DNA of 64,000 nt from the NCBI GenBank assembly GCA_045627185.1, contig JAZQNE010000098.1, positions 9,344 to 73,343 on the forward strand, in the 5' to 3' direction. Each line of letters begins with the position of its first letter. Within the stretch, counting starts at the first letter, position 1. Positions 23,865-32,392 of this stretch are shown in pieces. The notes beneath the pieces were generated by a model. It had not been told where the DNA came from. It made no database searches and was given only the letters and a program-made list of their open reading frames with translations. The translations under genes and the position numbers were made by a program. This DNA is from SZUA-448 sp045627185. Its GTDB lineage: Bacteria; Bacillota; Clostridia; Lachnospirales; Lachnospiraceae.

Positions 23865-25037
23865 ATGGAACTGACGTACCTTTATCTTGCGCTGGCACTT
23901 GCATTGTGTCTCCTTTCAAGCAAACTGATGAAGCTGATTAAACTGCCGAACGTAACAGGCTATCTGATCCTTGGCCTGCTTTCGGGGCCGTACTGCTTAA
24001 ACCTTATTCCTGAGGGAACGGTTCAGCAGCTTTCCTTCATCCCTGAAATCGCGCTTGGCTTCATAGCCTTTTCGATAGGCGCGGAATTTAAGATCAGCTA
24101 CCTGAAAAAGGTAGGAAAAGCACCGGTTATCATAGCTGTTTTCGAGGCTCTTGGAGCAGTTCTGGTGGTTGACCTTGTGCTTATTATCACGGGAAACGAT
24201 GTCCCGTTCTCACTTGTACTTGGTGCAATTGCAGCTGCAACCGCACCTGCGGCAACCCTGATGGTTGTCCGCCAGTATAAGGCAAAAGGACCGGTTACGG
24301 ACACGCTTCTTCCCGTAGTTGCTTTGGATGATGCGGCTGCACTCATGTGCTTTGGCCTTTCTGTATCGGTTGCAAAAGCAATCAAACAGGGCGGCGGATT
24401 TTCCTTTGTAAGCACCGTGCTTACACCCCTGGGTGAAATCCTTGGAGCGCTTGCTATCGGCGCAGTTCTGGGAATTGTAATAGTTTTTGCGTGCAAATGG
24501 TTTACCGGACGCGGAAACCGTCTTGCAATCACATATCTGTTTATTTTCCTCTGTATAGGAATATGCGATCTTTTGGGTTGGTCACAGCTTCTTGCCTGCA
24601 TGATGATGAGTGCTGTTTTTGCAAACTTCTCAAAGGCTGCAGATGTTGTTTTTGAGCAGACAGACCGCATGACACCTCCTATTTTCATGATGTTCTTCTT
24701 CCTTTCGGGAGCTGACTTAAATATCAGAATCCTTGCAGAGGTAGGAATTATAGGTATTCTGTACGTTGTATTCCGTGTTGTCGGAAAGATGCTTGGAGCC
24801 GGAATCAGTGCAAAAGCCGTAGGAGCTCCGAAGGTTGTACAGAAATATCTCGGATTTACGCTTGTTCCGCAGGCCGGCGTTGCTATCGGTCTTGCCACTA
24901 CCGCAATGACGGTTGTGCCCGATGAAGGCCCTTATATCAGAACCATCATCCTTTGCGGAACAGTTATTTACGAACTGATCGGACCTGTAGTAACAAAGCT
25001 TGCACTTAAGAAAGCCGGAGAAATTCAGGCAAAATAA
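23865..25037 (+). CDS. CPA2-type cation:proton antiporter
   Basis: This 390-residue protein is hydrophobic throughout, with about 12 transmembrane segments, starting MELTYLYLALALALCLLSSKLMKLIKLPNVTGYLILGLLSGP cut across two helices. LPNVTGYLILG, GFIAFSIGAEF, AATAPAATLMVV and ALDDAAALMCFGL are the hallmark stretches of KefB/NhaS-type CPA2 exchangers; the Asp-Asp pair in the last is the likely ion site. There is no C-terminal TrkA-N (RCK) domain, so regulation probably comes from the PII-like protein encoded 3 bases upstream. It exchanges Na+ or K+ for protons across the membrane; which ion is not readable. Confidence 0.88.
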   Translation: MELTYLYLALALALCLLSSKLMKLIKLPNVTGYLILGLLSGPYCLNLIPEGTVQQLSFIPEIALGFIAFSIGAEFKISYLKKVGKAPVIIAVFEALGAVLVVDLVLIITGNDVPFSLVLGAIAAATAPAATLMVVRQYKAKGPVTDTLLPVVALDDAAALMCFGLSVSVAKAIKQGGGFSFVSTVLTPLGEILGALAIGAVLGIVIVFACKWFTGRGNRLAITYLFIFLCIGICDLLGWSQLLACMMMSAVFANFSKAADVVFEQTDRMTPPIFMMFFFLSGADLNIRILAEVGIIGILYVVFRVVGKMLGAGISAKAVGAPKVVQKYLGFTLVPQAGVAIGLATTAMTVVPDEGPYIRTIILCGTVIYELIGPVVTKLALKKAGEIQAK

Positions 25038-25094
25038 CATAAGCCGTGCATACTGTGGATTAAGGCAGAAAAACGCCGGCTGACTGGGGATAAA

Positions 25095-25817
25095 ATGATA
25101 AGACTTATTCTTGTTGCAATTGTTTTTATTTTGTTTTTTACAATTACATTGCCGTTATATCTGGTGCTGCTTCTGCTTAGAAAGTGGTTTCCGACCGGTG
25201 TGGCAAAGGTTGCCCAGCCCATTGTCCGTTTTGGATTCAGAATTGTGCTTTTTGCAGCCGGTGTGCGTGTAAAAACGCTCGGAACGGAAAACATTCCGGA
25301 TACTCCCGTGCTTTATGCAACTAATCACAGAAGTGTTTCGGATATTCCCATCATTTATACAACAACTAAGCAGCGTATGGGAATCATAGCCAAGATTGAA
25401 ACGGCAAAAATACCTTTCCTCAGCTGGTGGATGCGCCTTTTGAACTGTCTGTTCCTTGACAGGGATGATATCAAGCAGGCCCTTAAAACGATGCTTACGG
25501 GCATTGAACTGATAAAGGGCGGTTCGTCAATGTGCATCATGCCTGAAGGTACAAGAAATCATGAGGATGAGATGCTTCCGTTCAAGGAAGGAAGCTTCAA
25601 AATGGCTGAAAAGACCGGCTGTCCCATTGTTCCTGTGGCACTTTGGAAGACTGATGAAGTTTTTGAGCTTCATATGCCGTGGGTTAAAGCACAGAAAGTT
25701 ACAATCAAGTACTGCGAGCCCATCATCTTAAAGGAACTTGACAAGGAACAGCTTAAGCATGTCGGTGTTCTTGTAAGAGAGCGAATTGATGAAGCCCTTA
25801 AGGAAATAAAGAAATAA
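25095..25817 (+). CDS. plsC: 1-acyl-glycerol-3-phosphate acyltransferase
   Basis: This 240-residue membrane-bound enzyme has one N-terminal hydrophobic segment (IRLILVAIVFILFFTITLPLY) and the acyltransferase box NHRSVSD (His-x4-Asp). The second block is FLDRDDIKQAL and the third is MCIMPEGTRNHEDEM (PEGTR), followed by IVPVALW. It converts lysophosphatidic acid to phosphatidic acid in membrane lipid synthesis. GGGGAT precedes the ATG, and the 57-base gap after the antiporter has no terminator, so read-through is possible. Length and motifs are normal for PlsC. Confidence 0.92.
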   Translation: MIRLILVAIVFILFFTITLPLYLVLLLLRKWFPTGVAKVAQPIVRFGFRIVLFAAGVRVKTLGTENIPDTPVLYATNHRSVSDIPIIYTTTKQRMGIIAKIETAKIPFLSWWMRLLNCLFLDRDDIKQALKTMLTGIELIKGGSSMCIMPEGTRNHEDEMLPFKEGSFKMAEKTGCPIVPVALWKTDEVFELHMPWVKAQKVTIKYCEPIILKELDKEQLKHVGVLVRERIDEALKEIKK

Positions 25818-25903
25818 AAAATCCCCTTTATTTTTGGCGGATTTTATGATAATATGTTCACTGCGCGTCAGGGGACACGAATGTTAGTTTTGGAGGAACA
25901 GTT

Positions 25904-26425
25904 ATGTTATTAATGGCATTTTATCCTATTGTTATGATGAAATGGTGGCAGATTACACTTATTGCAGTTGCAGGCGTACTGCTTGTAGGCGCAATTGTTC
26001 TTGCTATTTACGGTAGAAAGCTTCAGAAAAAGTCAGAAGCATCACAGGAAGAAATCCGTGCGGGCGCTCAGACATATTCGATTCTTGTTATTGATAAGAA
26101 ACGTATGAGACTGAATGAAGCCGGTTTCCCTCAGGTTGTAATTGACCAGACACCCAAGTACCTTCGCAAGGCTAAGGTTCCGGTTGTTAAAGCAAAAATC
26201 GGTCCGAAGATCATGAGTCTTATCTGTGATGAAAAGATTTATGACTACATTCCCGTAAAGAAAGAAGTAAAGGCTGTTATGAACGGCATTTACATTATCG
26301 ATGTTAAGGGAATGCGCGGCGGACTTGAGCAGAAACCTGTTAAGAAGGGCTTCTTTGCAAAGATTAAAGCAAAGGCTGCTGAGAAAGCAAATGAAAAGAA
26401 AACAACAGAAAAAAAGAAAAAATAA
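25904..26425 (+). CDS. Small membrane protein with Lys-rich tail
   Basis: This 173-residue protein has one transmembrane helix (residues about 13-36, WQITLIAVAGVLLVGAIVLAI). A soluble domain of about 100 residues follows (YSILVIDKKRMRLNEAGFP, KAKIGPKIMSLICDEKIYDYIPVKKEVKAVM), and the C-terminal tail consists almost wholly of Lys, Ala and Glu. GGAGG lies 7 bases before the ATG, and a terminator follows. I do not recognise a named family, though similar proteins seem common in clostridia. The tail could contact nucleic acid, ribosomes or acidic lipids; this is inference only. Confidence 0.75.
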   Translation: MLLMAFYPIVMMKWWQITLIAVAGVLLVGAIVLAIYGRKLQKKSEASQEEIRAGAQTYSILVIDKKRMRLNEAGFPQVVIDQTPKYLRKAKVPVVKAKIGPKIMSLICDEKIYDYIPVKKEVKAVMNGIYIIDVKGMRGGLEQKPVKKGFFAKIKAKAAEKANEKKTTEKKKK

Positions 26426-26437
26426 TTTTTAAGGGAT

Positions 26438-26471
26438 TTGGCGGAACCGCTTGGCGGGTCCGCCAATTTTT
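26438..26471 (+). terminator. Terminator after the small membrane protein gene
   Basis: TTGGCGGA (26438-26445) pairs with TCCGCCAA (26459-26466), followed by TTTTT. Confidence 0.85.
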
Positions 26472-26788
26472 GTGGAAAACATGCCAAAACTCAGAATTTT
26501 AAATAAAAAAACAAAAAAATAAAAAAAATTTAATTTTTTTATAAATTGGGTGTAAAGTTTCCTTTTCACTTGTCGATATACAAGATGTAGCGGTTGGAAA
26601 CCGTTGGTTAATTCGCTTTCCAAAAGGTTGTGTATCCTCCAAATACACAATCTCCCCTAAATATATTGTTCTAAACCCCAACCGGATCGGCGTCTGACCC
26701 CAACAGACGCCGATTCACTTTTAAAAACAAAAATCAGTAACCTGCAGCCTCTGCGTAAAAATGTCCGAACCGGGAATGGGAGGAGATT
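26472..26788 (+). ncRNA. Structured intergenic region, possible leader or ncRNA
   Basis: A 317-base gap. The first ~75 bases are very A/T-rich with long A and T tracts. Three hairpins follow in series: TTGGAAA/TTTCCAA (26594-26600 and 26617-26623), TTGTGTAT/ATACACAA (26628-26635 and 26643-26650, loop CCTCCAA) and an 11-bp stem ATCGGCGTCTG/CAGACGCCGAT (26686-26696 and 26704-26714, loop ACCCCAA). The last is followed by TCACTTTTAAAA, so it could terminate. I cannot match any known riboswitch. It precedes the hybrid kinase gene, whose ATG has GGGAGGAG upstream. Confidence 0.45.
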
Positions 26789-28588
26789 ATGTCAAATCTG
26801 TACATGCCGATATCATCGGTTATTATTTCTCTGATTCTGCTGATTGTTTATCTTTCCAAGGAAAGAGCCAAAATCAAGGAAAACGAAGTTTATCTGATTA
26901 TGCTTTTCTGCATTTTGTTTGACTCTTTATTTGTTTCTGCCATTTTCGTCAATGCGGGTGTTGTTGTAACACTAACCAAAATCCTTAACAGATGTGACTT
27001 TGTAATGCTTGTTGTCTGGAGTTCCTGCCTCTGCAGATACACGCACACCGTTCTTCATAAAAAAGACACGGAGCATTACAGAAGAAAACAGATATTCAGA
27101 AGAATCATCAGTGCTGTGGCTCATGTCCAGACGGTTTTGATATGGATTCTGGGTATTGAAGCTATCTGTGAGGATGGAATCTGCGTTGCAATTACGGGCC
27201 CGACGGTTGTTTTTACCTTCGCAAGCTGTGCATTCAATCTTCTTCTGACGCTTATTGTCATTGTTCACAACATTAAAAAAATAACAAAACAGATTATCCC
27301 CGTATTTATTTTCCTTGGAATTGCGGGTTTGTGCGCATTGGCATATTATCTGGATCCAAGCATTTCCGGCGTATCAATGGGACTTACAATTGTTAACCTT
27401 ACCATGTACTTCACAATTGAAAACCCGGACGTTCAGATGCTTGAACAGGTCAATCTGGCAAAGGAGCAGGCGCTTCGCGCAAGTCAGGCCAAAACAGACT
27501 TTTTGTCAAGCATGTCGCATGAAATCAGAACGCCTATCAATGCAATTATGGGACTTTCCGAGTGCATTCAGAACGATTCTTCCCTGCAGACGGCCAAGGA
27601 AGATGCGAGGGATATTATGAGCGCATCGGAGAATCTGCTTGAACTGGTAAACGGAATCCTTGATATTTCAAAGATTGAAGCGGGCCGTATGGAAATTGTC
27701 AACAAAGAATATGACCTTACGGACATGGCTGAAAAGCTTTCAAAGCTGATTAAAGCCCGCATCGGAGAAAAACCTATTGAACTCCGAATGAACATTTCCG
27801 GGGATATTCCCGGCGTTCTGTTCGGCGATGAGGGTAAGCTTCGCCAGATTATGACGAATTTCCTTACAAATGCCGTAAAATATACGGACAACGGACACAT
27901 CGATTTTAATATAGAGTGCGTAAATACTGATAATACTGCCAGCCTGACAATTTCTGTTGCCGACACCGGACGCGGAATTAAAGAGGATGAAGTTGATAAA
28001 CTTTTTGATAAGTTCAAACGCCTTGATGAAGATAAGAACTCCAATATTGAGGGCACCGGACTTGGCCTTGCGATTACAAAACAGTTTGCGGAAATGCTTG
28101 GCGGAACTATTGAGGTGCAGAGTACATACGGAATGGGCTCAACCTTTACCCTCAGGGTTTCCCAGGAAATCAGAAGCCTTGAGCATAAGTCGGCCGAAAC
28201 CGTGACGGAAACAAAGCGTGAATATCCCGGACGCAAGGTGCTTGTGGTTGATGATATTGCCATGAACCTGATGGTTGCCAAAAGACTTCTGGAGGTTTAT
28301 CAGGTTATTGTTGATACGGCTTCTTCCGGTGAAGAATGTATTGAAAAATGTAAGGCATATTCATATGATCTGCTTCTTCTTGATGACATGATGCCAAACA
28401 TGTCCGGTTCGGAAACCTTTGAAAAACTTAAGGAACTGCCCGAATTTTCAATGCCGGTTGTGGCTTTTACCGCGAATGCAATTGACGGAATGCGTGAAAA
28501 TTATTTGAAAGCGGGCTACGTGGATTATCTGTCAAAGCCCATAAGCACCCATGAGCTGACACTTGTTCTTGAGAAATTACTGGGATGA
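26789..28588 (+). CDS. Hybrid sensor histidine kinase with receiver domain
   Basis: This 599-residue membrane protein has six or seven hydrophobic segments in residues 5-210, resembling a 7TM-type input domain. The kinase core has His244 in FLSSMSHEIRTPINAIMG, the N-box MTNFLTNAVKYT (355-366), G1 VADTGRGI (390-397) and G2 EGTGLGLAI (421-429). A C-terminal receiver domain (about 483-599) has VLVVDDIAMN, the acceptor Asp532 in LLDDMMPNMSG and Lys in YLSKPI. It can thus pass phosphate internally to its own receiver. No HPt or output domain lies beside it, so the downstream partner is unknown. GGGAGGAG precedes the ATG. Confidence 0.93.
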   Translation: MSNLYMPISSVIISLILLIVYLSKERAKIKENEVYLIMLFCILFDSLFVSAIFVNAGVVVTLTKILNRCDFVMLVVWSSCLCRYTHTVLHKKDTEHYRRKQIFRRIISAVAHVQTVLIWILGIEAICEDGICVAITGPTVVFTFASCAFNLLLTLIVIVHNIKKITKQIIPVFIFLGIAGLCALAYYLDPSISGVSMGLTIVNLTMYFTIENPDVQMLEQVNLAKEQALRASQAKTDFLSSMSHEIRTPINAIMGLSECIQNDSSLQTAKEDARDIMSASENLLELVNGILDISKIEAGRMEIVNKEYDLTDMAEKLSKLIKARIGEKPIELRMNISGDIPGVLFGDEGKLRQIMTNFLTNAVKYTDNGHIDFNIECVNTDNTASLTISVADTGRGIKEDEVDKLFDKFKRLDEDKNSNIEGTGLGLAITKQFAEMLGGTIEVQSTYGMGSTFTLRVSQEIRSLEHKSAETVTETKREYPGRKVLVVDDIAMNLMVAKRLLEVYQVIVDTASSGEECIEKCKAYSYDLLLLDDMMPNMSGSETFEKLKELPEFSMPVVAFTANAIDGMRENYLKAGYVDYLSKPISTHELTLVLEKLLG

Positions 28589-28616
28589 GTCATTGGGGAC
28601 GGTTCTTTTTGACTCA
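28586..28616. repeat. REP-like palindromic element after the hybrid kinase
   Basis: TGAGTCA (28586-28592) and TGACTCA (28610-28616) form inverted arms around a 17-base core containing TTGGGGACGGTTCT. From memory, repeats built on a GGGGACGGTTCT core are scattered in many Firmicutes genomes and linked to REP-type transposases. The left arm overlaps the stop codon of the kinase gene. Confidence 0.45.
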
Positions 28617-28651
28617 AGTTTACTTTCAGTTAATAAAGCGGTTGCAAAATG

Positions 28652-28660
28652 TGGTATAAT
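28652..28660 (+). promoter_or_regulatory. Extended -10 promoter of clpB
   Basis: TGGTATAAT is a strong extended -10; the -35 region (AATAAA at 28632-28637) is poor. No CIRCE (HrcA) or CtsR operator could be seen, so heat control, if present, works another way. Confidence 0.6.
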
Positions 28661-28713
28661 AAGAATGCAGGATGAGCATTTTATAAATTTCTTTTGCAAA
28701 AGCAGGTGATTTT

Positions 28714-31299
28714 ATGAACATATCCAAATTCACACAAAAATCAGTTGAAGCCGTTCAGGCTTGTGAAAAGCTGACATACGATTACGGCCACCAGCAGATT
28801 GAACAGGAACACCTTCTCCACTGTCTGCTTGCAGACGGAGACGGCTTGATTCCGCGTCTGATGGAGAAAATGGAAATAGACCCGAAGGTATTTGCTGCAC
28901 AGGTTGACGGACTTCTTATGAAGCTCCCGAAGGTGTCCGGCGGGCAGGTGTTTGTAAGTGAAAAACTCAACAAGGCCCTGATTTATGCTGAAAATGAAGC
29001 AAAAGCCATGGGCGATGAATACGTTTCGGTTGAGCATCTGTTCCTCAGTATGCTGAAATATCCTTCGAAAACAACGGAAGATCTTTTTGATGAGTTCAAA
29101 ATTACACGTGACAGATTCCTGAAGGTTCTTGCCACCGTGCGCGGAAACCAGCGTGTTACAACGGACAACCCTGAGGCCACATACGACACTCTTGACAAAT
29201 ACGGCACGGACCTTGTACAGCGCGCTAAGAAGGGCAAGCTTGACCCGGTAATCGGACGTGATACGGAAATCCGCAATCTGGTTCGAATCCTGTCAAGAAA
29301 AACCAAGAACAACCCGGTTCTCATAGGTGAGCCCGGCGTTGGTAAAACAGCTGTTGTAGAAGGCCTTGCACAGCGAATTGTGCGTGGCGATGTTCCCGAC
29401 TCGCTGAAGGATAAAAGCATCTTTTCACTTGATATGGGTGCGCTTGTTGCGGGTGCTAAGTATCGTGGTGAGTTTGAGGAACGTCTGAAGGCAGTTCTTG
29501 AGGACGTTAAAAACAGTGATGGCAAGATAATTCTTTTTGTCGATGAACTCCACCTGATTGTGGGCGCCGGCAAAACCGACGGTGCCATGGATGCCGGCAA
29601 TATGCTGAAGCCCATGCTTGCGCGTGGCGAGCTGCACTGCATCGGCGCTACAACGCTTGACGAATACAGGCAGTATATTGAAAAGGATAAAGCCCTTGAG
29701 CGCCGTTTCCAGCCCGTAATGGTTGATGAACCCACCGTTGAGGATACAATTTCCATTCTTCGTGGTATAAAAGAAAAATATGAGCTTTTCCATGGTGTTC
29801 GAATTGCAGACGGCGCACTTGTTGCTGCTGCAACGCTTTCAGACCGCTATATTTCTGACCGTTTTCTGCCCGACAAGGCTATTGACCTTGTTGATGAAGC
29901 CTGTGCGCTGATTAAGACAGAGCTTGATTCCATGCCTACCGAAATGGATGAAACCCGCCGTAAAATCATGCGTCTTGAAATTGAGGAAGCTGCCCTTAAA
30001 AAGGAAGATGACCGCCTGAGCGCCGAGCGCCTTGCCGATCTTCAGAAAGAGCTGGCCGACCTGCGTGAGAATTTCAATGCACGCAAGGCCCAGTGGGAGC
30101 AGGAAAAGGCTGAAGTTGATATTACAAGACGTATCAAAGAGGAAATAGAAGAAGTCAATAACCAGATGAAGGAAGCTGAGAGAAACTACGACCTGAATAA
30201 GGCTGCAGAGCTTGAATACGGCAAGCTTCCCGAATTAAAGAAAAAGCTTGCCGAGGCTGAGGCAAAGAAGGAAGCAAATGAGGCAAACCGCCTGCTTCAT
30301 GAGGTTGTTGAAGAGGATGAAATCGCCCGCATTGTTTCACGGTGGACAGGAATTCCTGTTGCGAAACTTACCGAAAGCGAGCGTAAAAAGACTCTCCAGC
30401 TTGGCGAAGAACTTCACAAGCGCGTCATCGGTCAGGACGATGCGGTAACCCGCGTAACGGAAGCAATCTTAAGGTCGCGTGCCGGAATCAAGGATCCCAC
30501 AAAGCCTATTGGATCATTTATTTTCCTTGGACCGACCGGTGTGGGTAAAACTGAGCTTGCAAAAGCGCTTGCAGAAGCACTTTTTGATAATGAACAGAAC
30601 ATTGTCAGAATTGATATGTCGGAGTATATGGAGAAATTCTCCGTATCGCGTCTCCTTGGAGCGCCTCCCGGATATGTTGGGTATGAGGAAGGCGGACAAC
30701 TGACGGAGGCTGTTCGTCGCAAGCCTTACAGCGTTGTTCTTTTTGATGAAATTGAGAAGGCACATCCTGATGTTTTCAATGTCCTTCTTCAGATTCTTGA
30801 CGATGGCCGTGTGACCGATTCCCAGGGCCGCCTGATAGACTTCAAGAATACGATTCTCATTATGACATCCAATCTTGGTGCGCAGCATCTGCTTGAAGGA
30901 ATTGACACTTGCGGTGAGATTTCGGCTGAATGTGAGCAGGATGTCATGGATGAACTCAAAGGCGCTTTCAGGCCTGAATTCCTGAACCGTCTTGACGAAA
31001 TAATTCTGTTTAAGCCGCTTACCAGAGACAATATTTCAGCAATTATGCAGCTTCAGATCAAGTCTCTCAACAAACGTCTTTCGGACAGGGAAATTACTGT
31101 TGAACTTTCGCCCGAAGCAGAGGATTACATTGCAGAGCATGCATATGACCCGCTTTACGGTGCACGTCCGCTTAAGAGATATCTCCAGAAGCACGTTGAA
31201 ACGCTCAGTGCACGCCTGATTTTAGGTGATGAAGTTACAGAAGGCAGCATCATTCGCATTATTGTCAGGAATGAAGAACTTGATGCAGAAGTAAAGTGA
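28714..31299 (+). CDS. clpB: Disaggregase ClpB
   Basis: This 861-residue protein has the full ClpB plan: N-domain (1-145, MNISKFTQKSVEAVQACEKL), first AAA+ module with Walker A GEPGVGKT and Walker B ILFVDELH, the coiled-coil middle domain (about 410-520, very rich in Lys, Glu and Arg) and a second AAA+ module with GPTGVGKTE and VVLFDEIEKAHPDVF. The middle domain and the absence of a ClpP-binding IGF/L loop distinguish it from ClpA/C. It extracts and refolds aggregated proteins together with DnaK. GCAGGTGA precedes the ATG, and the gene is monocistronic, ending in a strong terminator. Confidence 0.97.
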   Translation: MNISKFTQKSVEAVQACEKLTYDYGHQQIEQEHLLHCLLADGDGLIPRLMEKMEIDPKVFAAQVDGLLMKLPKVSGGQVFVSEKLNKALIYAENEAKAMGDEYVSVEHLFLSMLKYPSKTTEDLFDEFKITRDRFLKVLATVRGNQRVTTDNPEATYDTLDKYGTDLVQRAKKGKLDPVIGRDTEIRNLVRILSRKTKNNPVLIGEPGVGKTAVVEGLAQRIVRGDVPDSLKDKSIFSLDMGALVAGAKYRGEFEERLKAVLEDVKNSDGKIILFVDELHLIVGAGKTDGAMDAGNMLKPMLARGELHCIGATTLDEYRQYIEKDKALERRFQPVMVDEPTVEDTISILRGIKEKYELFHGVRIADGALVAAATLSDRYISDRFLPDKAIDLVDEACALIKTELDSMPTEMDETRRKIMRLEIEEAALKKEDDRLSAERLADLQKELADLRENFNARKAQWEQEKAEVDITRRIKEEIEEVNNQMKEAERNYDLNKAAELEYGKLPELKKKLAEAEAKKEANEANRLLHEVVEEDEIARIVSRWTGIPVAKLTESERKKTLQLGEELHKRVIGQDDAVTRVTEAILRSRAGIKDPTKPIGSFIFLGPTGVGKTELAKALAEALFDNEQNIVRIDMSEYMEKFSVSRLLGAPPGYVGYEEGGQLTEAVRRKPYSVVLFDEIEKAHPDVFNVLLQILDDGRVTDSQGRLIDFKNTILIMTSNLGAQHLLEGIDTCGEISAECEQDVMDELKGAFRPEFLNRLDEIILFKPLTRDNISAIMQLQIKSLNKRLSDREITVELSPEAEDYIAEHAYDPLYGARPLKRYLQKHVETLSARLILGDEVTEGSIIRIIVRNEELDAEVK

Positions 31300-31312
31300 A
31301 ATTAATTATATG

Positions 31313-31340
31313 AGCCCGGCCTTGTGCCGGGCTTTGTTTT
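31313..31340 (+). terminator. Terminator after clpB
   Basis: AGCCCGGC (31313-31320) pairs with GCCGGGCT (31326-31333) around a 5-base loop, then TTGTTTT. Confidence 0.88.
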
Positions 31341-31401
31341 CGGACAGAGAAAAATGCGTATTAAGCCGGAAATAAAAAATTACAAAAGTAGGCTAAAGGA
31401 C

Positions 31402-31430
31402 TTGACAAACAGTGTAGACTACTGTATTGT
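31402..31430 (+). promoter_or_regulatory. Promoter with BlaI-type operator in spacer
   Basis: TTGACA (31402-31407), 17-base spacer, TATTGT (31425-31430). The spacer contains the odd dyad GTAG-A-CTAC (31414-31422) within a wider ACAGT...ACTGT dyad (31409-31425). This resembles operators of BlaI/CopY-family repressors; no such repressor gene lies in the window. Confidence 0.6.
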
Positions 31431-31456
31431 AATAAATGTCAGAAGGAAGGAGCGGC

Positions 31457-31486
31457 ATGAACAAAAATAGATTATTTTTGTTTTGA
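31457..31486 (+). pseudogene. 9-codon ORF, possible leader peptide or gene remnant
   Basis: An excellent ribosome site (GAAGGAAGGAG) precedes an ATG whose frame ends after MNKNRLFLF. If the TGA is ignored the frame continues WIMVVCILSNSICF and then stops again, which looks like the hydrophobic core of a signal peptide. It is therefore either a leader peptide of the BlaI-type promoter or the decayed start of a secreted-protein gene. The next real gene starts 124 bases further on. Confidence 0.4.
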
Positions 31487-31609
31487 TGGATTATGGTTGT
31501 TTGTATTTTGTCGAATTCGATTTGCTTTCGAGAAAATTAAGAATTGTTGATGCTTGTAGTAATGTAACGTCATATACTTTGTTTTTTGCTGATTAGAAAG
31601 GGACTATCT

Positions 31610-32212
31610 ATGAAAAAAATAATAATTATTGTTACTGCCGTTGTTCTTGTTCTGGGTTTATCAATTACTACTGCTCTTGCTGCTGCTACAGACGGTTTTA
31701 AGACTAAGATTAAAGTGAACAAAGATGAAGCTGAGCAGTGGGTTGCTGAGCAGGATCAGAAGAAGAGGGAATTGTATGCCGGAAGCATTGTAGAAGTCAG
31801 CTCGGACAAGAATCTTTTGGAAAGTGCATACGAGAAGGCTGATGCTTCTCAGCGTGAACAACTTGATAACATTACAAAGGTTGAGGAATTTGGTGCCGTT
31901 GGAATTTACAACAAACAGGTTCTGATTATTATGAATCAGTTGCCGAAGGATGTTGCCAACATAACTTTGGAAGAGGTTAAGAACATTTGCGCCAAGACAG
32001 ATAGAGACAGCTTTGAATCTGCAGATGAGCTTGAGAAATATCTTGCGAATGAGTTCGATAAGATTGCAGGTGCTCCTGACTTCTCAGGAGGCAGCGGAAT
32101 CAGCAGAAGTATTTATTTCATTGATGATGAGCATACATCTTACGTTCGAATTATGAATGGGCATGTAACTTACTTTTCTGAGTTTGGAGAGAGTGGAGAA
32201 AAACTTTTTTAA
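31610..32212 (+). CDS. Secreted protein of unknown function
   Basis: ATG 31610 (200 residues) is preferred over an in-frame TTG at 31586 because AAAGGG lies 8 bases upstream. A clear signal peptide (KKIIIIVTAVVLVLGLSITTALAAA cut near residue 26) precedes a charged, mostly helical domain (KVNKDEAEQWVAEQDQKKRE, LLESAYEKADASQREQLDNI) and a C-terminal beta-like part ending in FSEFGESGEKLF. There are no cysteines in the mature protein apart from one, and no membrane anchor or sorting motif. I recognise no family. It is the only full gene behind the BlaI-type promoter, so cell-wall or antibiotic stress could induce it; this is inference. Confidence 0.7.
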   Translation: MKKIIIIVTAVVLVLGLSITTALAAATDGFKTKIKVNKDEAEQWVAEQDQKKRELYAGSIVEVSSDKNLLESAYEKADASQREQLDNITKVEEFGAVGIYNKQVLIIMNQLPKDVANITLEEVKNICAKTDRDSFESADELEKYLANEFDKIAGAPDFSGGSGISRSIYFIDDEHTSYVRIMNGHVTYFSEFGESGEKLF

Positions 32213-32261
32213 GAAAATGCAGATACTTCCCCTGTGTAACGTAAAATGACATAATGGACGT

Positions 32262-32306
32262 AAAAGACCCGTAACCAATGCAAAGGCAGTGATTACGGGT
32301 CTTTTT
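32262..32306 (+). terminator. Terminator after the secreted protein gene
   Basis: AAAAGACCCGTAA (32262-32274) pairs perfectly over 13 bp with TTACGGGTCTTTT (32293-32305) around an 18-base loop, ending in a T run. Confidence 0.88.
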
Positions 32307-32392
32307 CAATGGGAAATGTGATTTTGTGGTTTGCGATATAATTGATAATCTGCGTCACAGTAACCTCATAGAACCCCATCCTAACGGCAAAC

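Noticed and set aside
24098..24898. 266-codon frame on the minus strand
   Set aside because: It is antisense to the antiporter, has Arg/Thr-rich shadow composition and no ribosome site.
26594..26714. c-di-GMP or other known riboswitch
   Set aside because: None of the conserved sequence blocks I know could be found; only simple hairpins are present.
27568..28281. 237-codon frame on the minus strand
   Set aside because: It is antisense to the kinase core of the hybrid histidine kinase, with Ser-rich shadow composition.
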